A DNA stretch of 22,728 nucleotides from the IMG/VR virus record IMGVR_UViG_3300040794_000008, positions 1 through 22,728 of that record, one strand, 5' to 3'. Under the pieces are notes generated by a model, which saw only the letters and a list, made by a program, of their open reading frames with translations, made no database searches and was not told the origin of the DNA. The position numbers and the translations under genes were made by a program. This document shows positions 7,066-13,666 of the stretch, in pieces. The stretch's first letter is position 1. Every line of letters starts with the position of its first letter. Source of the DNA: a virus.

Positions 7066-8132
7066 GGATAATACCCCGTGCAATCGTCATCAGTGCAGCC
7101 GAAAGTCGGGAGCGAGGCTTTCAATGCGTCAATCTCCCCATCAGCTGACGTATCCCGCACACCATCAGCGATAATACGGTGATACACGTAGAGTTTAGAG
7201 ACTTCAGTTCCGCCTGGGTGCCCATCACCTTGGTACCAGGTCCAAGTATTCGGCAACGATGACGAGGGGTACGCTGCGTCAAAGGCCGCGTCGGAATCCA
7301 CAAAGGACTGCCGCAAGGGCAGAAAATCACCCGTTATCCAGTTGCCCTCAACCCAAGGCAACAATAGAGACTCGTTAACGTAATCGTCGGGAGATGCGCC
7401 GCCCACGTTGCCTTCAGGAGTTGCGTTGACGTAGATCCCGGAGAACCAACAGCTCTTCCCGAACTCGACGCACGCCGCCACCGTCTCTTCATGGACTATC
7501 CGGTGGTGAACGTGCCCATACTCTCCCCAAGGGTTGTGTGTAAATATGTTGTGCGCGGGCGTTGTCCGAACAAAATCGCGGATACGATTGCGGAAATGCT
7601 CCCGCTGCATATAGTCCAGGCGCACTGTCTGGTCGGCCCAGATATTCAAAAAGCTGTCTTCTATGGCATTGCCGACCGGGATGCGCAGCCGCAGGTTATA
7701 CCAGCTCGGCAATCTCGCTATGCCATAGTAGTGCTTATCACTAAGTGGGTGGGCCGTGACATCGCAGCTCTTTGCCAGATAAAGCGCAGGCAACAGCCAA
7801 AGAATCTCATCGTCAAAATGAGCTACCGTGAGTGCTATCCCTCCGTCTACTAAAGCAGAAGCAGACAGAGACCCGTCAGAGAATAGCGGAGAAATGCTCG
7901 GGGTCGGGTCAACCCCTGACGAAAAATTTTCGATAGCCTCCGTGACATCTGCCGGCGACCAAGTGCGGGGCGTTGTGCCTGTGCCAGCAGCCACTTCCGC
8001 CGACGACACCGGGGCGGGCATGTCTGCCTGAAGTGCCTCAATCTCCGATTTAGCCGCACTAAAGTTGTTTCGCACGTTCCCTGTGCTGGCGGCGCCAGCA
8101 GCTGGGTAGGCGGGATTGATGTTGCTAGCCAT
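7062..8132 (-). CDS. Tail fibre protein fused to a PIG-L/LmbE-type deacetylase domain
   Basis: A 356-residue two-part protein. Residues about 1-75 look like a phage fibre N-terminus: AYPAAGAASTGNVRNNFSAA is a typical virion-attachment start, and VSSAEVAAGTGTTPRTWSP is the connector motif common in fibres. Residues about 97-325 carry PIG-L/LmbE metal-dependent N-deacetylase hallmarks: AHFDDE at 104-109 (canonical HPDDE, with H105 and D108 as metal ligands and D107 as probable base) and GHVHHRIVHE at 206-215 (canonical HxDH, with H210 the expected third ligand). The family removes N-acetyl groups from amino sugars. I infer a virion-borne enzyme that deacetylates a surface polysaccharide receptor. 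The Asp-to-His change in HxDH and Pro-to-Phe in HPDDE are deviations. There is no signal peptide, which supports a virion rather than secreted location. Confidence 0.8.
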   Translation of the reverse strand: MASNINPAYPAAGAASTGNVRNNFSAAKSEIEALQADMPAPVSSAEVAAGTGTTPRTWSPADVTEAIENFSSGVDPTPSISPLFSDGSLSASALVDGGIALTVAHFDDEILWLLPALYLAKSCDVTAHPLSDKHYYGIARLPSWYNLRLRIPVGNAIEDSFLNIWADQTVRLDYMQREHFRNRIRDFVRTTPAHNIFTHNPWGEYGHVHHRIVHEETVAACVEFGKSCWFSGIYVNATPEGNVGGASPDDYVNESLLLPWVEGNWITGDFLPLRQSFVDSDAAFDAAYPSSSLPNTWTWYQGDGHPGGTEVSKLYVYHRIIADGVRDTSADGEIDALKASLPTFGCTDDDCTGYYP

Positions 8133-8199
8133 ACGCTATGACCTTAACTGGCGCCCCGCCCGAGCCGTTCACTGCATACCCATCCACCACGATCAGCAC
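8125..8199 (-). other. Orphan reading frame, possible tiny gene or gene remnant
   Basis: In the 98 bases between genes, one minus-strand frame is open from 8277 to a TAG at 8125-8127. It reads as a protein-like C-terminus (DLVLIVVDGYAVNGSGG then APVKVIAYG). The only plausible start inside it is GTG 8199 (24 residues). The stop overlaps the deacetylase-fibre start in the style of this operon. An ATG at 8224 is in a different frame and gives only 26 unlike-protein residues. It may be a decayed tail-gene end, a frameshifted gene, or chance. Confidence 0.25.
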
Positions 8200-8230
8200 T
8201 AGGTCTTCGGTTCGGGCAGGGCATTGAGCG

Positions 8231-8698
8231 TTACGCGCTACGTGCTGTCTTGACCAGGCGCTCCAGGGCCTCGGTGATCATCTTCACCTGATAGCCCTGT
8301 TCGTCGACATTCCACTGCCTGTCGATGGCGATGTCAGCAGCACGCATGTCCTGAGAGTTGCGCCCCTTAGCGTGCGATGACGTCATCTCGCGCTGAGTCT
8401 GATCAAAGTCGGCGCTGTTGCTCAGCTGACGCTGGCGAATGACCGACAGCTCGTCTTCGCGACGCGTGCGGCGGTCGAACATCTCTTCCGTGTGGCGCAG
8501 GAACTGTAGCTGGGCGAGCCGCGTCAAATCGTCGCTGGTCGAGCCGAACTTCGCAAGCCCGGCGGCAACGTGCTCCGCCTCGCCGATGTCGACTTTGACA
8601 TCCGTGGATTTTGACTTGTCGTCGCTGCCGGTGAAACTGGCGCGTTCAACCACTTTCGTCGTGTCAACGTCTTTTTCGATCGTGTCTTGATTCGACAT
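8231..8698 (-). CDS. Hypothetical charged helical protein
   Basis: I choose ATG 8698 (155 residues) because GGAGAAG lies about 6 bases before it, while the in-frame ATG at 8710 has no Shine-Dalgarno. The first about 45 residues are polar and probably disordered (many Asp, Lys, Thr). From about residue 46 it is predicted helical and highly charged, with EMFDRRTRREDELSVIRQRQ, SADFDQTQREMTSSH and a C-terminal helix MITEALERLVKTA. There are no cysteines, no membrane segment and no enzymatic motif. It sits between the lysis genes and the deacetylase fibre. I do not recognise the family. A coiled-coil virion or assembly protein is plausible, and nothing excludes a host-takeover role. Confidence 0.6.
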   Translation of the reverse strand: MSNQDTIEKDVDTTKVVERASFTGSDDKSKSTDVKVDIGEAEHVAAGLAKFGSTSDDLTRLAQLQFLRHTEEMFDRRTRREDELSVIRQRQLSNSADFDQTQREMTSSHAKGRNSQDMRAADIAIDRQWNVDEQGYQVKMITEALERLVKTARSA

Positions 8699-8722
8699 GT
8701 TCTTCTCCATCAGTTGTGCTAC

Positions 8723-9055
8723 TCACTTTTTCGGCTCTGGGCACAGGGGGCTCTTGAACAGCTTGCAGTAAACGGCGAGCTTGTTGCCCTCGACTTTCAC
8801 TGTGCTGCGGTCGCTGAACCGCAGAACTGTGCAACCCTCTTCCGCCGCCGAGACCAGCGCGGCGACCATGCCTACGCTGAACCACGCCTCGTTGCCGTGG
8901 CGCGGCCCGTAGAGGTCGGTGAGCGTCTCGTCCTTCACCGAGTGACAGATCTCCAGGCGCACCATCGGAGACTGCGCAACGGCCGCGTTGATCGCAAGCG
9001 CGATCAAGACCCCGGCAAGGAAGCAGGACAACAGGAAAGCGATGGTCTTAATCAT
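8723..9055 (-). CDS. Small secreted or membrane-anchored protein of the lysis cassette
   Basis: I choose ATG 9055 (110 residues); the upstream TTG at 9061 is possible but unnecessary. Residues 3-29 form one hydrophobic segment (KTIAFLLSCFLAGVLIALAINAAVAQ). It ends in AVAQS, which could be a signal-peptidase site, or it may stay as an N-terminal anchor. LLSC at 8-11 resembles a weak lipobox. The remainder is soluble, with four further cysteines (in EICHSV, EGCTVL, AVYCKL and SPLCPE) that could pair in the periplasm. It follows the endolysin gene, where spanins or accessory lysis proteins are usual. It lacks the long coiled coil of an Rz-type spanin, so that assignment is not made. Function is unknown. 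Confidence 0.6.
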   Translation of the reverse strand: MIKTIAFLLSCFLAGVLIALAINAAVAQSPMVRLEICHSVKDETLTDLYGPRHGNEAWFSVGMVAALVSAAEEGCTVLRFSDRSTVKVEGNKLAVYCKLFKSPLCPEPKK

Positions 9056-9091
9056 TATCAACAGAGCGTCGATGCACCAAGAATTAACCCG

Positions 9092-9868
9092 TCAGTCATC
9101 GCCCACATCCAGCAAGCGCTCCCAGGAGGCCCGTCCACAGATGCCGTCAGCGACGAGGTTCTGCGCCTTTTGAAAACCTTTCAACGCCTGGTCCACGGTT
9201 TCCCCGAATGTCATCAGAAGTTCCTTATCCCTACTTGGGAACAGGGCTTCCTTGGACGCGGCGCCCCACCGCAGCAGCAGGGCACGCAGGGCGATGACGT
9301 GCGGGTGCTTGTCGCCAAGACCCAGTTGCGCAGCGGACACCGTGATGTCGATCATCGGGATGGTGGACTTGGGCGGTTGCCCCGGCATCGGCGTGCTGGT
9401 CATGTAGCCGTTGGCATCGAGCCCCAGGACGGCGTGGTAGTCGAAGACGGGGCACGCCTTCGCGGCTACCTCGTTGTGCCCTCTGAACCGCATCTGCCCG
9501 CCATAGGCGTTGTTGATCTCGTTGCACAGCCAGCGCAACTGGTCGAACTGGGCTTCATCGAAGTCTTCCACTTCCAGGCCGTTCAGCGAGATGGCAATGC
9601 TGCCCTCATTGTAACCGGATTGAGCAGCCGGTGTCTGCTCCAAGTCACGCCCGTACTGCATCTCGCCTTGCGTGGTGCAGAGCATGTGGTAGCCGATTGC
9701 CGACCAGCCATTGCTGTCGACATGTAGATCATGGCAAGCCTTGGCGTCGAAGCTCGGGTTGGACGTGGCTGTACAGTGAATGAACGTCGTGTCCACGTAC
9801 CGCTTCGGCTTTACGAACTCGGTCACCGTCTCCCCGAGGTTGGGGGTGTAGCTATTGGAAGCGGCCAT
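9092..9868 (-). CDS. Endolysin: N-acetylmuramoyl-L-alanine amidase with C-terminal peptidoglycan-binding domain
   Basis: I choose ATG 9868 (258 residues), with AGGTGGG upstream; a GTG at 9880 is the alternative. Residues about 22-155 are an Amidase_2/T7-lysozyme-like domain. His31 (FIHCTAT), His131 and Cys139 (GHNEVAAKACPVFD) match the zinc ligands. Tyr60 lies 29 residues after the first His and Lys137 six after the second, the same spacings as the catalytic Tyr and Lys of T7 lysozyme. Residues about 180-252 match a PG_binding_1 domain (FGETVDQALKGFQKAQNLVADGICG then a Trp/Leu ending). The enzyme would cut the bond between N-acetylmuramate and L-alanine at lysis. No signal peptide is present, so export needs a holin, and the 31-residue membrane gene just upstream is the candidate. 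The region inhibiting RNA polymerase in T7 lysozyme cannot be judged here. Confidence 0.93.
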   Translation of the reverse strand: MAASNSYTPNLGETVTEFVKPKRYVDTTFIHCTATSNPSFDAKACHDLHVDSNGWSAIGYHMLCTTQGEMQYGRDLEQTPAAQSGYNEGSIAISLNGLEVEDFDEAQFDQLRWLCNEINNAYGGQMRFRGHNEVAAKACPVFDYHAVLGLDANGYMTSTPMPGQPPKSTIPMIDITVSAAQLGLGDKHPHVIALRALLLRWGAASKEALFPSRDKELLMTFGETVDQALKGFQKAQNLVADGICGRASWERLLDVGDD

Positions 9869-9870
9869 TG

Positions 9871-9966
9871 TCAGACCCACCTAAACTGGAGGCTAATCAG
9901 ATACGCGCCTGCCACGCCGGCCGCAATGGCGGTTAAGATTTGCACAGCTTCGATCAGATTGCTCAT
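9871..9966 (-). CDS. 31-residue membrane peptide, holin candidate
   Basis: ATG 9966 to TGA 9871 encodes 31 residues: MSNLIEAVQILTAIAAGVAG followed by AYLISLQFRWV. Residues about 8-26 form a single hydrophobic, Ala/Gly-rich transmembrane helix, with an acidic residue before it and Arg-Trp at the end. GGTGGT precedes the start. The stop lies two bases before the endolysin ATG, so the two are coupled. A ten-codon reading frame (9966-9998) ends in TGATG overlap with this start and may act as a leader. The position next to an endolysin without a signal peptide suggests a holin or pinholin. The very short length is unusual, so function is inference. Confidence 0.6.
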   Translation of the reverse strand: MSNLIEAVQILTAIAAGVAGAYLISLQFRWV

Positions 9967-10004
9967 CAGACCACCGCCCGCAAGTTCGTTGTTTTCATAG
10001 GACG

Positions 10005-10523
10005 TTACTCGGTAGCGAATTCTTCTGCGGTGTAGCCCTCAACGTCGTGGAGCACGCGGAGAAATTTGGGCCCTTGACGTTGATTGGCTGGTTGTTGACA
10101 GTAGTTGAGCACCGCGTCACGACCCTCTAGCGTGACATTACGCCCGACCTGTCTATTATTGATTAGATAGGTGCCTGTTTCTTCGATTTGCGCGTCAGTC
10201 GATAGTGTTCTAGCGACGCCATTTTGAACCCGCGCGATGCGGAACATCTTGACCAGCGGAACGTCTTCAGCGTCAAGAATAACGTCCTCCTGCACCAACT
10301 GTTGCCCATCGCGGATTGCCTTCGGTCGCTCGGGGAGTTTTGCGGACCACTGTAGCCATGGATGCGCCTGCACCTTTCTTGCGCCTTCAAGGGCAAGGAC
10401 GTACGCCTCAAATAAAGCATACGCCTCGGCATACTGAAGCCCCATGCAGCCCGCTTCGATAGCTGCCTGAATGCCGTCCTCGCAAGCGCCCATGTCGCGG
10501 AGAAACTGTTCTGTAATGATCAT
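10005..10523 (-). CDS. Hypothetical protein coupled to the polyglycine adhesin gene
   Basis: I choose ATG 10523 (172 residues), which overlaps the adhesin stop as ATGA. The longer frame to 10739 only shadows the Gly-rich coding sequence. The product starts MIITEQFLRDMGACEDGIQA, is helical to about residue 60 (YAEAYALFEAYVLALEGARK), has a central block (LPERPKAIRDGQQLVQEDV) and a beta-rich C-terminal half ending EGYTAEEFATE. No membrane segment or catalytic motif is seen. Its place directly after an adhesin gene, where T-even phages encode or process adhesins and many phages carry fibre-assembly chaperones, suggests a fibre-assembly factor. That is inference from position only. I do not recognise the family. 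Confidence 0.65.
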   Translation of the reverse strand: MIITEQFLRDMGACEDGIQAAIEAGCMGLQYAEAYALFEAYVLALEGARKVQAHPWLQWSAKLPERPKAIRDGQQLVQEDVILDAEDVPLVKMFRIARVQNGVARTLSTDAQIEETGTYLINNRQVGRNVTLEGRDAVLNYCQQPANQRQGPKFLRVLHDVEGYTAEEFATE

Positions 10524-11479
10524 GCTAGACCGCCGTGCAGGTGACCCCCGCCAGAAAAACCTCCAGTCAGTCTGACCGAGAAGCCCTGCGTGACGATTGC
10601 GGCCCCGCCGGCTCCTCCGAACTGATCCCAAGGAGGGCCCGGCTCCTCGGTTTCTCTGACATTCCCGCCGGCAGCGCCCCAACCACCACCACCCGCGGCT
10701 AGGGGAATAGCACTGCCACCACCATCGCGGCCTACCCATGCGTCATCGCCAGGCTGATCTTCAGACCCGCCGTCCGCCGGAGTAGTAGGCGCCATTCCGG
10801 GGAACGATCCCCCGCCGCCGCCAATACCGGGGAAACCACTGCCCCCGCCGCCGCCAGCACCGGACACACTGTTTGCAGTATCGAAAACCCCGCCGCCGCC
10901 GCCAGCGGTGCCTCCTTGCCCACCAAGCGCCGGTGCACCTGTCGATCCACCTGGCTGGCCCTGACCACCAAGAATAGAAGAACCAGCGCCGCCAACGGGC
11001 ACATCAGCAGTAACGCTATCATATCCTCCCTGTCCGCCCCCAGCGCCGCCACCTCCGCCGACGCACGCTTTTATGCCGTAGGTCGACGCTCCCCCTCCGC
11101 CGCCGCCCGCTATGAAGCCAGTCCCGGCGATCGTGACGTCCTGAGCAATCCTGATGGCTGGCCCGCCGGCCTGAGCCTCCTCAATGACTACACCATCGGC
11201 ACCATTGAGTTTTTGCCCATTGCCGCCTTTTCCGTACACGGCCCCGTTGATCTCCAGCGTCAGCCGACCGCCTACGTCTTCGACGTCAAGGGCCGGCGCG
11301 GCAATCGATCCTGAGAAAAGATATCTGCTTGCTGGAAGCACGAAACGAACGGGTACGGTACCCTCCCAGCCAAATGTCTCAAGAAGGTCACGCGTCACCA
11401 AAACATTTTGGGCATTCACTGGGTAAACAACGACAAACTCATTGTCCGTTGCGAGGATTTTGATGTGCATTGGGTGCAT
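10520..11479 (-). CDS. Glycine-rich tail adhesin (polyglycine-sandwich type)
   Basis: A 319-residue protein; ATG 11479 forms TAATG with the collagen-like fibre stop. Residues 1-105 are beta-rich: YPVNAQNVLVTRDLLETFGW, FVLPASRYLFSG, then LTLEINGAVYGKGGNGQKLNG. From about residue 120 there are repeated glycine runs (GGGGGG, CVGGGGGAGGGQGG, GAGGGGGSG, GIGGGGG, AAGGGGWG) separated by short variable loops. It ends in TQGFSVRLTGGFSGGGHLHG. This design, strings of poly-Gly helices alternating with exposed loops, is like the gp38 adhesins of some T-even phages, in which the loops bind the receptor. The N-terminal part matches a common phage fibre-tip family with 'YGKGGxGG'. It probably forms the receptor-binding tip working with the collagen-like fibre encoded just before it. 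Confidence 0.8.
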   Translation of the reverse strand: MHPMHIKILATDNEFVVVYPVNAQNVLVTRDLLETFGWEGTVPVRFVLPASRYLFSGSIAAPALDVEDVGGRLTLEINGAVYGKGGNGQKLNGADGVVIEEAQAGGPAIRIAQDVTIAGTGFIAGGGGGGASTYGIKACVGGGGGAGGGQGGYDSVTADVPVGGAGSSILGGQGQPGGSTGAPALGGQGGTAGGGGGVFDTANSVSGAGGGGGSGFPGIGGGGGSFPGMAPTTPADGGSEDQPGDDAWVGRDGGGSAIPLAAGGGGWGAAGGNVRETEEPGPPWDQFGGAGGAAIVTQGFSVRLTGGFSGGGHLHGGLA

Positions 11480-12981
11480 TAGACGTTATGCCCCAAATGC
11501 TTCCCAAACAATACAGAATCTATTTTCCAGAAGCAGAACCAGTTTGTTGCATCGCTGAGATACTGCGGGGGCTGCCCGACCCACGTCATAGATGGCCATG
11601 TGATCGTATACAACAACGTATTACCAACCCCATAGAGGGCAGACTCGCCCTCATTGAGGCTGTCAGTAAACGTCACGTTAGTGTTCAACGCATACATCCT
11701 TGTCGGTGGGCGCCCCTCAATAACGGCCCAGACTCCAGTGTTTGTTGCGGTCCAGCCATGGGCTGCTTGGTAAGTGTATTGGTGGTCCCAGGCCCAATTC
11801 GACGTAATTGCGCTATCAATAGCGCCGTCAACCGGGACGTCATCGAGATTGACAGGCCCAGGCGGCCCTTCGGGGCCGGTGTCGCCGATATCACCTTTGA
11901 CGCCCTGCTCACCTTGGATGCCTTGTGGTCCCTCAGGACCGTCTGGACCCTGCGGCCCCGTGTCGCCAGTGTCGCCCTTCGCCCCAGGAAGCCCCTGAGG
12001 GCCTTCTGGACCCTCAGCACCGACAGGCCCCTCGGGTCCGGTGTCGCCCGTGTCGCCCTTATCGCCTGGTAGACCCTGTGGGCCGATCGGCCCGTCAGGC
12101 CCCTGTGGGCCGGTGTCGCCGGTATCGCCCTTGAGCCCCTGCGGCCCCTCGGGGCCGGTATCGCCTTGCGGCCCCTGGATTCCCTGCTCTCCTTGGAGGC
12201 CTTGGGGGCCTGTGTCTCCGGTGTCACCCTTTGGACCCTGGAGACCTTCCGGTCCCTCAGGTCCAGCCGGACCCTGCTCACCTTGAGGGCCTTCAGCGCC
12301 CGGGGCGCCTTGCAGGCCCTGGTCGCCGGTATCGCCCTTCGGACCCTCGGGGCCACGGATCGGGCCGACGTTGGTCCATTGCGCACCATCCCAGGTCAGG
12401 CCGTCGCCGGCCATCGCGTTAGGCGGATCGTCTTCACTGACAATCCACATATCGCCAGAATTGGCATCGACAATCGCGATGATGTTGGCGTAGGTATCGG
12501 TACCGATGATGGTGACACCCGACCCAGCCTCGCCTTGCGGGCCGGTTGGTCCTTCCGGCCCTTCCGGACCAGTGTTGCCGGTGTCGCCTTTGTCACCTTT
12601 AGGACCTTCCGCGCCTGTCGGTCCTGCGGGGCCTTGAGTACCCTGCGGGCCTTCCGGTCCTTCTGGACCTTGCGGGCCGGGCACCGTCGAATCAGCGCCG
12701 TCTTGTCCAGGATCGCCTTGTGGCCCTGGAGGTCCTTCCGGTCCTTCCGGTCCAGCCGGAATCCCAGCAATGATCGCGTCAGTTTCAGCTTCTGTATAGT
12801 ACCGCCCGTCATGGTCGGCACTGGTCTTGTGCGTGTTCAGTTCGGTCGCTTTGGAGAACCCAAGGGCGCCTTTCTGGATGATCGTGTTTTCGTTGGGCGC
12901 GCCGGGTTCCACCGCCGTCAAAAAGTCGGTGTCTTCAAGGCTCGTAACCTCGCGGAATTCACTGATCTTCTGGTCAGCCAT
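11479..12981 (-). CDS. Collagen-like tail fibre protein
   Basis: A 500-residue protein. Residues 1-75 are an attachment region starting [20 protein letters not shown], a common phage fibre N-terminus. Gly-X-Y collagen repeats occupy about 77-153 and 206-375, rich in GPEGPQ, GDTGDT and GPKGDT triplets. A non-collagen insert (154-205, with [12 protein letters not shown] and GLTWDGAQW) separates them. It looks like the small beta module often inserted in phage fibres. Residues 376-500 are a globular C-terminal domain ([18 protein letters not shown], then [13 protein letters not shown]), a likely trimerisation or tip domain. Phage collagen-like proteins form homotrimeric rods. The gene overlaps the coiled-coil gene upstream by 8 bases and the adhesin gene downstream, so fibre and tip are probably translated together. 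Confidence 0.88.
   Translation of the reverse strand: MADQKISEFREVTSLEDTDFLTAVEPGAPNENTIIQKGALGFSKATELNTHKTSADHDGRYYTEAETDAIIAGIPAGPEGPEGPPGPQGDPGQDGADSTVPGPQGPEGPEGPQGTQGPAGPTGAEGPKGDKGDTGNTGPEGPEGPTGPQGEAGSGVTIIGTDTYANIIAIVDANSGDMWIVSEDDPPNAMAGDGLTWDGAQWTNVGPIRGPEGPKGDTGDQGLQGAPGAEGPQGEQGPAGPEGPEGLQGPKGDTGDTGPQGLQGEQGIQGPQGDTGPEGPQGLKGDTGDTGPQGPDGPIGPQGLPGDKGDTGDTGPEGPVGAEGPEGPQGLPGAKGDTGDTGPQGPDGPEGPQGIQGEQGVKGDIGDTGPEGPPGPVNLDDVPVDGAIDSAITSNWAWDHQYTYQAAHGWTATNTGVWAVIEGRPPTRMYALNTNVTFTDSLNEGESALYGVGNTLLYTITWPSMTWVGQPPQYLSDATNWFCFWKIDSVLFGKHLGHNV
11857..12366 (-). repeat. Collagen (Gly-X-Y) repeat block 2
   Basis: A 9-base periodic GC-rich coding repeat giving about 56 Gly-X-Y triplets (residues 206-375). 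Higher-order near-repeats are visible, such as the GDTGDTGP unit recurring four or more times. It is likely prone to length change by recombination or slippage. Confidence 0.85.
12523..12753 (-). repeat. Collagen (Gly-X-Y) repeat block 1
   Basis: Coding repeat for residues about 77-153 with one short interruption (GADSTVPGP, about residues 95-103). It precedes the non-collagen insert of the same fibre. Confidence 0.85.
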
Positions 12982-13666
12982 TGGAAAGAGCCTTTACCGC
13001 CAATCCAAAACCTTCGAACTGGTGCTGCAAAACAGTTAGCTTATCGTCGATCTGTTTGACGGATGCTTGGGCTCGATACAGCATCTGCTCTGATTTATCG
13101 TGCAGCGTCTTGGCCTTGTCCTCAAGAGTCTTTTCCACCGCCACCATTCGAGCAGTCGTCTTCGCCATGCGGTCTTGTGCGCTTGCGATATCTACCTGGA
13201 CTTCCTTCAGCAAGGCGTCGCGCTGCTCTTGTAAAGAGGCCATCGACGCATCCGCCAATGCCTGGACGGCCTTCCTGGACTGGTCTAAATCCATCTGCTG
13301 TTTGCCGAGGGTCTTGGCCTTGCCGTCGAGATCGGCCATAAGCGCCGCAACCTCCGCTGCAAGCTGCTCGCGGTGCTCGATTGCTTCGGCTTTATTGGCC
13401 TCGACCACTGCTTGAATCTTGACAATTTTGCCCGCCATGTCGTCAGCCCAGCGCCGGGCTTCTTGACGTACCACGGAAAGCTCTTGAATCCTGCGGGCCA
13501 TTGTTGCCGCTTCTGAAGCGCGGGCGGCGGTTACATCCTGCATTTGTGCTTGGGTCTGCTTTAGCCCCTTCACTGCTGCCCTGACCTCCGCTTTCAGCTC
13601 GGCCAACAACGGGTCAAACATTTCGCGGGCAAGCGCCGTCAGCTCCTCTTTACCTACTTGCTTCAT
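12974..13666 (-). CDS. Long alpha-helical coiled-coil protein
   Basis: A 230-residue protein starting at ATG 13666, with GGAGA about 8 bases upstream. After about residue 10 it is almost entirely helical, with heptad-like spacing, many Ala, Lys, Glu and Gln, and no prolines. Examples are [20 protein letters not shown], then [20 protein letters not shown], and a C-terminal helix [19 protein letters not shown]. There is no membrane segment or enzymatic motif. It overlaps the collagen-fibre gene by 8 bases and the upstream gene by ATGA. I infer a trimeric rod or stalk linking a virion-attached protein to the collagen fibre. A free assembly or host-interacting factor is the alternative. No named family is recognised. 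Confidence 0.65.
   Translation of the reverse strand: MKQVGKEELTALAREMFDPLLAELKAEVRAAVKGLKQTQAQMQDVTAARASEAATMARRIQELSVVRQEARRWADDMAGKIVKIQAVVEANKAEAIEHREQLAAEVAALMADLDGKAKTLGKQQMDLDQSRKAVQALADASMASLQEQRDALLKEVQVDIASAQDRMAKTTARMVAVEKTLEDKAKTLHDKSEQMLYRAQASVKQIDDKLTVLQHQFEGFGLAVKALSNG

Noticed and set aside
8723-9055. Rz-type i-spanin assignment
   Set aside because: The position and anchor fit, but no long periplasmic coiled coil is present, so only a general exported protein is claimed.
8687-9727. 346-codon plus-strand reading frame
   Set aside because: It lies across the endolysin and exported-protein genes on the opposite strand; the endolysin's catalytic residues prove the minus strand is coding.
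10524-10739. N-terminal extension of the 172-residue gene to 10739
   Set aside because: The extra 72 residues are Arg/Gly/Trp-rich shadow of the polyglycine adhesin; ATG 10523 forms the usual ATGA overlap.
11857-12753. Short periodic repeats that might suggest a CRISPR-like or satellite array
   Set aside because: The period is 9 bases and codes in frame for Gly-X-Y; no spacer-repeat alternation exists.
12166-13059. 297-codon plus-strand frame with Arg/Ser/Leu repeats
   Set aside because: It is the antisense image of the collagen repeats and has no domain-like sequence.
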